A stretch of 34,154 nt of DNA from an uncultured Pelagibacteraceae bacterium (lineage in GTDB: Bacteria; Pseudomonadota; Alphaproteobacteria; Pelagibacterales; Pelagibacteraceae): the NCBI GenBank assembly GCA_902574525.1, contig CACGNQ010000009.1:1-34154 (forward strand), given 5' to 3'. Shown here one piece after another: positions 27,338 through 34,154 of the stretch. Position numbers and translations under genes: made by a program. The notes under the pieces are model-generated. The model saw only the letters and a list, made by a program, of their open reading frames with translations. It was not told the DNA's origin and searched no databases. The stretch's first letter is position 1, and each line of letters starts with the position of its first letter.

Positions 27338-27817
27338 ATGGAAATAGACCTTCAAAAATTGCCTCTCAGAGATGGTGTAGGAATTGTAGTTTTAAACTCA
27401 AGAAATAAAGTATTAGTAGCTAAACGAATTGACAATCCTAAAAATTTTTGGCAAATGCCCCAAGGCGGAAAAGATAAAAATGAAAATTATTTTGAGGCAG
27501 CAATAAGAGAACTTAAAGAGGAAACAAGTATTACGAGTGTTACATTAATCAGAGAGATAGATGATTTTATTACTTACTTACTTCCAAAGCGTCTTTTAGG
27601 TATAATTTGGAAAGGAAAGTTTAAGGGTCAAAAACAAAAATGGTTTATAATGAAATTTAATGGTTCAGACGAGGAAATAAACATAAATACTGCTAAGCCA
27701 GAATTCCTTGAATGGAAATGGATAGATATTGATAAATTAAATGATGCAGTAGTAGATTTTAAAAAAGAAGTTTATCAAAAAGTTACTAGGGAGATTAAAA
27801 AGGTTGTTCCTAATTAG
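27338..27817 (+). CDS. rppH: RNA pyrophosphohydrolase (Nudix)
   Basis: 159 residues. The N-terminal LPLRDGVGIVVLN and FWQMPQGGKD are RppH-typical. The Nudix box runs GGKDKNE-7 residues-RELKEETSI, with Ser where the consensus has Gly. WKGKFKGQKQKWFIMKF and FLEWKWIDIDKL agree with the family. RppH removes pyrophosphate from 5'-triphosphate mRNA ends, starting decay. It begins one base after ctpA and ends overlapping atpC tail to tail by 8 bases. Confidence 0.94.
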   Translation: MEIDLQKLPLRDGVGIVVLNSRNKVLVAKRIDNPKNFWQMPQGGKDKNENYFEAAIRELKEETSITSVTLIREIDDFITYLLPKRLLGIIWKGKFKGQKQKWFIMKFNGSDEEININTAKPEFLEWKWIDIDKLNDAVVDFKKEVYQKVTREIKKVVPN

Positions 27818-28207
27818 AGTTTATAGACTTTAAAACATCAATTTTTTGTGAAATTAAAAATCTACTCTGATCATCTAAATCATCTTTACCTAAGAGTTTT
27901 TCCGTTTCACTTAAAGATTGAGAAATATAATTTTTGTCTATTTTATCTAAACTAAATATTGAACTAGTCAAAACAGACAAGGTATTTTCTTTAAACTCTA
28001 TTATACCATCCTCTACGTAGTATTTGTCCTCACCTCTCTTTGAAAAAACCTTAAGTATTCCAGGTTTTAAAAATGAAATGATTGAAATATGATCTTTAAG
28101 TATACCCATCTCCCCTTCGAAAGCAGGCACAACAACCTCTGAAACATCCTCTTTATTTAGAAATGATTTTTCAGGATTAACTATTTCTAATTTAAATTCT
28201 TCACTCA

Positions 28208-28208
<1 letters not shown>
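27810..28208 (-). CDS. atpC: F1 ATP synthase epsilon subunit
   Basis: 132 residues. The N-terminal beta-sandwich is recognisable (FKLEIVNPEKSFLNKEDVSEVVVPAFEGEMGIL with DHISIISFLKPG). The C-terminal helical part (about 88-132) is present. Epsilon couples rotation of the central stalk and can inhibit ATP hydrolysis. The ATG overlaps the atpD stop by one base (TAATG). Last gene of the atpHAGDC operon. Confidence 0.95.
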
Positions 28209-30501
<2,293 letters not shown>

Positions 30502-30507
30502 TTGCTT

Positions 30508-32040
30508 TTATTTTAAACCTTTCTTAAATTCGTTAATTAATTCAATTAACATTTTTTCAGTATCTTCTTCTAGTTTACCTGCACTTGAAATAGCCTCTAA
30601 AATTTCTGGTTTATCATTTTTACATTTTTGCAAAATTTTATTTTCAAAATCAGAAATATCTTTTTGATCTACATCGTCAAGATATCCCCTTACTCCACAA
30701 AATACTGAAATAACTTGTTCAGCAACTGTCATTGGAGAAAATTGTTTTTGTTTTAAAAGCTCAGTTAGCTTCGAACCTCTGTTTAACAGCTTTTGAGTTG
30801 AAGCGTCAAGATCAGATCCAAATTGAGCAAAAGCTGCCATTTCTCTGTATTGAGCCAGTTCTAACTTCATTGATCCTGAAACCTTTTTCATTGCTTTTGT
30901 TTGTGCAGCGGATCCAACTCTTGAAACTGAAAGACCAACGTTAATTGCGGGTCTAATTCCTTGGTTAAATAAATTTGTTTCTAAAAATATTTGTCCATCA
31001 GTAATAGATATAACATTTGTTGGTATGTAAGCAGAAACATCTCCAGCTTGTGTTTCAATTATTGGTAATGCTGTCAAAGAACCACCGCCATGCTCATCTC
31101 CAAGTTTAGCAGCTCTTTCTAGTAATCTGCTATGAAGGTAAAATACATCACCAGGATATGCTTCTCTTCCAGGGGGTCTTCTTAACAATAAAGACATTTG
31201 TCTATAGGCGACGGCTTGCTTAGATAAATCGTCATAAATTATCAAAGCATGCATACCGTTGTCTCTGAAAAATTCCCCCATTGTACAACCGGTATATGGG
31301 GCTAAAAACTGTAATGGAGCTGCATCTGAAGCTGTAGCAGCAACAATAGTTGTATATTCCATTGCTCCAGCTTCTTCTAATGTCTTTTGAATTTGTCTTA
31401 CTGTTGATCTTTTTTGTCCTATTGCAACATAAATGCAATATAACTTTTGCTTTTCATCTCCGCTCTCATTTATTTTTTTTTGATTAATTATTGTATCAAC
31501 TGCAACTGCGGTTTTACCTGTTTGTCTGTCCCCTATAATCAACTCCCGTTGTCCTCTTCCAATAGGAACTAAACTATCAATTGCTTTTAAACCAGATTGC
31601 ATCGGCTCGCTCACAGATTTTCTAGGAATAATTCCTGGCGCTTTTACTTCAACTCTGCTCTTTTTAATATTTTTATCCAAAGCACCTTTGCCATCAATAG
31701 GATTCCCTAAACCGTCAACTACTCTACCTAATAGTTCCTTTCCAATTGGAGTATCTACTATTTCACCAGTTCTTTTTACAGTGTCTCCCTCTTTAATTGC
31801 TCTGTCATCTCCAAATATTACAACACCTACGTTTTCACTTTCTAAGTTTAAAGCCATACCTTTAGAGCCATCAGAAAACTCTACCATTTCACCAGCTTGA
31901 ACGTTATCTAATCCATACACTCTGGCTATACCATCTCCAACAGATAAAACCTGTCCTACCTCAGTAATTTCAGCCTTATCACCGAATTTCTTTATTTGCT
32001 CTTTTAATATTTTTGTAACTTCTGAAGGATTTATTTCCAT
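30508..32040 (-). CDS. atpA: F1 ATP synthase alpha subunit
   Basis: 510 residues, full length. The P-loop is [13 protein letters not shown] (about 170-182). [27 protein letters not shown] and the arginine-finger region [14 protein letters not shown] are present. The N-terminal [16 protein letters not shown] matches alphaproteobacterial subunits. It carries the non-catalytic nucleotide sites. Start ATG 32040 abuts the atpH stop. Confidence 0.99.
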   Translation of the reverse strand: MEINPSEVTKILKEQIKKFGDKAEITEVGQVLSVGDGIARVYGLDNVQAGEMVEFSDGSKGMALNLESENVGVVIFGDDRAIKEGDTVKRTGEIVDTPIGKELLGRVVDGLGNPIDGKGALDKNIKKSRVEVKAPGIIPRKSVSEPMQSGLKAIDSLVPIGRGQRELIIGDRQTGKTAVAVDTIINQKKINESGDEKQKLYCIYVAIGQKRSTVRQIQKTLEEAGAMEYTTIVAATASDAAPLQFLAPYTGCTMGEFFRDNGMHALIIYDDLSKQAVAYRQMSLLLRRPPGREAYPGDVFYLHSRLLERAAKLGDEHGGGSLTALPIIETQAGDVSAYIPTNVISITDGQIFLETNLFNQGIRPAINVGLSVSRVGSAAQTKAMKKVSGSMKLELAQYREMAAFAQFGSDLDASTQKLLNRGSKLTELLKQKQFSPMTVAEQVISVFCGVRGYLDDVDQKDISDFENKILQKCKNDKPEILEAISSAGKLEEDTEKMLIELINEFKKGLK

Positions 32041-32598
32041 TTATGCCTCTATCATTTGTTTTTCAATTTTTTGTAATTTATTTTTAATTGATGTATCAAT
32101 CATGGTACTTCCAACTTGTAAGATCAAACCACCAACTAAACTTTTATCATTTTTATAGCTTAGCCTTATTTTTGAGTTAAAGGAATTTGATAAATCTTTT
32201 TTTACGTTTTCTATATCGTTTTCACTTAATTCCTTTGCAGATATCAACTCGGCTTTTATTTCGCCTCTTTTTTTGGAACAAGTTTCAATAAATTCTTTTA
32301 GAATTCTATCAACGTAAAAAAATCTTCTTTTATCTATAAGAAATAAGAGAAATCTTTTAAATAATTCATTTATATTGGTCTTTTCAGATATTATGTTTAT
32401 TAATTTTTCCAACTCGCTTTTATTTATTGTTGGACTTTTAATGCAAAATTTCAAATCTTCACTTTTAGATATCAAATCAACCATTGTTAAAGCTTGATTT
32501 TCTATATCCTTAACAAGTTTAGACTCATCCGCTAGTTCATAAAGAGCCAGAGAATATCTGCTAAACGTAACCTCAGAGAGACTGTCCTTTTTACTCAA
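32041..32598 (-). CDS. atpH: F1 ATP synthase delta subunit
   Basis: 185 residues: FSRYSLALYELADESKLV at the N-terminus, FKRFLLFLIDKRRF in the middle and the conserved C-terminal DKSLVGGLILQVGSTMIDTSI. Delta holds the peripheral stalk to the top of F1. The start is TTG at 32598: a stop lies in the same frame 3 codons upstream, and AAGGA (complement of 32605-32609) sits 6 bases before it, making the TTG start firm. The F0 genes (atpB, E, F) are absent, the usual split of alphaproteobacteria. The 109 bases to priA hold no convincing -35/-10 pair. Confidence 0.95.
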   Translation of the reverse strand: MSKKDSLSEVTFSRYSLALYELADESKLVKDIENQALTMVDLISKSEDLKFCIKSPTINKSELEKLINIISEKTNINELFKRFLLFLIDKRRFFYVDRILKEFIETCSKKRGEIKAELISAKELSENDIENVKKDLSNSFNSKIRLSYKNDKSLVGGLILQVGSTMIDTSIKNKLQKIEKQMIEA

Positions 32599-32707
32599 TT
32601 TAGATCCTTATATGAATTGACAAGTTTATAAAATTCGAAAATTAATTAACATATGCAAGTATTGTCTTCAAGTATCTCGTTGTCTAAATAGGTTGATATT
32701 TTGTTGA

Positions 32708-34154
32708 TTAATTGAAGTTTATTGGATCAACATCAACTGTCAGTTTTATTCCATTTAAAAACTTAAAATTTGATATTAAAAAAGCTAATTTTTTTTGAAT
32801 ATTTAAAGTTTTTTTTGATCTTATTAATAGCCTTACTCTAAATTTTTTTCGGATACGAAATATAGGAGAATTTACAGGTCCTAATACTTTTCCATCTAAA
32901 ATTTTCTCTATATAAATTTTAAATCTATTTGCTTCTTGCTCAGTTTTTTTTTCATTAAGACCTGTAATTATTAATGAAATGAATCTCTGAAAAGGAGGAA
33001 GTCCATTTAATTTTCTTAACTGAAGTTCTTTTTCTAAAAAAATTTCTGGATTATCATTTGTTATATCTGTAATCATGTTTTTATTTAAGTTATAAGTTTG
33101 AAAATATACTGTGGCTGGTTTGCCAGTTCTACCTGCTCTTCCAGAAAGTTGATGATAAAGTTGTAGATTCTTTTCAGTTCCTCTCAAGTCATGTCCTTGT
33201 GAGTTTAGATCTATATCAACAACGACAATACAGTTTAAATGTGGAAAATGAAAACCTTTGGAAATTAGCTGTGTTCCAACTAAAATTTGAATATTATTAT
33301 CAACTATCTGTTTTAATAAATCTTTTGAATTTTTTTTATTCATTGTATCACTTGAAAAAATTAGTTGATTTTTTGTAGGAAATTTTTTTTTAACTTCTTC
33401 AGCAATTCTTTCCACTCCTGGGCCGTAAAAAACTAAATCACAACTTTTATTATCTTTACATTCAGTGTTGATTTTTGATTTATACCCACAATAATGACAT
33501 AATAGAATTTCTTTAGTTTTATGATAAACCATATTGATAGAACAATTTGGACAAGAAAAAATTTTTAAACATTTTTTACAAAAAACATTTGGAGAAAAAC
33601 CTCTACGGTTAACAAAAAATAATATTTGATCATTTTTAGACAAATGTAATTTTACTTTTTCTATTATCTCTTTAGATAACCAGGAGTTAGGTTCTAACTT
33701 AGTTTTATTTAAATTAATTATTTCATAATTAGGTAAAGACGCTTTCCTAAATCTTTCAGATATTTTGGAAACTGAAAATTTTCCCTTTTTAATATTATTA
33801 AAAGTTTCTAATGAAGGAATGGATGTTACTAAATTAATTGGAAAATTTTCAAAGTACGCTCTTGATATAGCCATATCTCTAGCATTATAAATTACACCTT
33901 CGTCCTGTTTAAATGATTGGTCATGTTCCTCGTCTACGACTATAAGCCCTAAATTCTTGAACGGAAGAAATAATGACGACCTCGCCCCAATTACCACTTT
34001 TAATTTATTATTTACTACTCCACTCCAAATAATTTTTCTTTTTCTTGGAGTTATTCCAGAATGCCAAACCGCTGGGTTAAAACCAAAAAACTCGGTAAAT
34101 TTTTTTTCAAATTGAGAAATTAACCCTATTTCAGGTAATAAAATTAAACATTGT
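32708..34154 (-). CDS. priA: Primosomal protein N' (PriA helicase), C-terminal part (5' end outside window)
   Basis: The frame is open from the stop at 32708-32710 to the right edge (about 482 codons). The segment nearest the edge reads LLPEIGLISQF and TPRKRKIIW, followed by the family-typical IGARSSLF, the DEEH helicase box in VVDEEHDQSFKQ, and eight zinc-site cysteines (CKKC, CPNC, CHYC and a wider CKDNKSC pair). Then come GTQLISKGFHFPHL and the motif VI-like QLSGRAGRTGKP. PriA restarts collapsed replication forks. A GTG at 33997 is internal, not a start. The DNA-binding N-terminal domain is off the window. Placement just upstream of atpH is the normal alphaproteobacterial order. Confidence 0.96.
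   Translation of the reverse strand, partial: QCLILLPEIGLISQFEKKFTEFFGFNPAVWHSGITPRKRKIIWSGVVNNKLKVVIGARSSLFLPFKNLGLIVVDEEHDQSFKQDEGVIYNARDMAISRAYFENFPINLVTSIPSLETFNNIKKGKFSVSKISERFRKASLPNYEIINLNKTKLEPNSWLSKEIIEKVKLHLSKNDQILFFVNRRGFSPNVFCKKCLKIFSCPNCSINMVYHKTKEILLCHYCGYKSKINTECKDNKSCDLVFYGPGVERIAEEVKKKFPTKNQLIFSSDTMNKKNSKDLLKQIVDNNIQILVGTQLISKGFHFPHLNCIVVVDIDLNSQGHDLRGTEKNLQLYHQLSGRAGRTGKPATVYFQTYNLNKNMITDITNDNPEIFLEKELQLRKLNGLPPFQRFISLIITGLNEKKTEQEANRFKIYIEKILDGKVLGPVNSPIFRIRKKFRVRLLIRSKKTLNIQKKLAFLISNFKFLNGIKLTVDVDPINFN

Noticed and set aside
32599..32707. Promoter for the atpHAGDC operon
   Set aside because: Several AT-rich hexamers occur, but no pair combines a good -35 and -10 with 16-18 base spacing, so none is annotated.
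33995..33997. GTG as the start of a separate 429-residue protein
   Set aside because: The frame continues to the window edge with recognisable PriA sequence (LLPEIGLISQF, TPRKRKIIW), so this is an internal valine codon.

Overview
The window is a very AT-rich, densely packed piece of chromosome with no mobile elements, tRNA/rRNA genes or CRISPR arrays. Gene content and order point to an alphaproteobacterium of the SAR11 clade (Candidatus Pelagibacter or a close relative). The signs are strong A/T codon bias, Lys/Asn/Ile-rich proteins, start/stop overlaps at most gene junctions, a RegA-type regulator, class I lysyl-tRNA synthetase, a split ATP synthase operon behind priA, and a metX leader with a SAM-II riboswitch. 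This assignment is inferred from sequence features only.

Layout. (1) 1-3683: the 5' part of polA (minus), divergent from an orphan ABC-2-type ATPase gene and bioY (plus), which converges on the response regulator regA (minus). (2) 3684-8026: a four-gene polyamine operon (ODC-like decarboxylase, deoxyhypusine-synthase-like enzyme, N-carbamoylputrescine amidase, agmatine deiminase). It follows a good sigma70-type promoter and a leader hairpin with a U-tract. (3) 8027-11501 (minus): lysK-pyrD-rpmB-yhhQ. (4) 11589-16669 (plus): trkH, ampG, a cytoplasmic NlpC/P60 peptidase, and a TPR-sulfotransferase gene split by a frameshift at an A8 tract. (5) 16646-18629 (minus): hisC-tyrC. (6) 18668-21211 (plus): SAM-II riboswitch, metX-metW, gloB. 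(7) 21274-27817 (plus): rplU-rpmA-obgE-proB-proA-nadD-rsfS-ctpA-rppH. (8) 27810-34154 (minus): priA (5' end outside the window) followed by atpHAGDC.

How the genes work together. The polyamine genes make a potential route to putrescine from ornithine and from agmatine, then on to homospermidine-like polyamines. AmpG and the NlpC/P60 enzyme look like a murein-recycling pair. HisC and TyrC serve histidine and aromatic amino-acid synthesis. MetX/MetW under a SAM-sensing RNA start methionine synthesis. The rplU block mixes ribosome assembly, proline and NAD synthesis and RNA 5'-end processing. The atp genes encode the F1 sector.

Most of the window is ordinary core genome. The points most worth a second look are the arginine/ornithine-to-homospermidine gene set and its leader, the riboswitch followed by a T8 tract, the A8 frameshift, several promoters placed so close to start codons that the mRNAs should be nearly leaderless, and convergent gene pairs that overlap or abut with no room for terminators. 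No gene-free stretch exceeds 300 bases; the longest gaps (about 188 bases at 3684-3870 and 18630-18817) are described.
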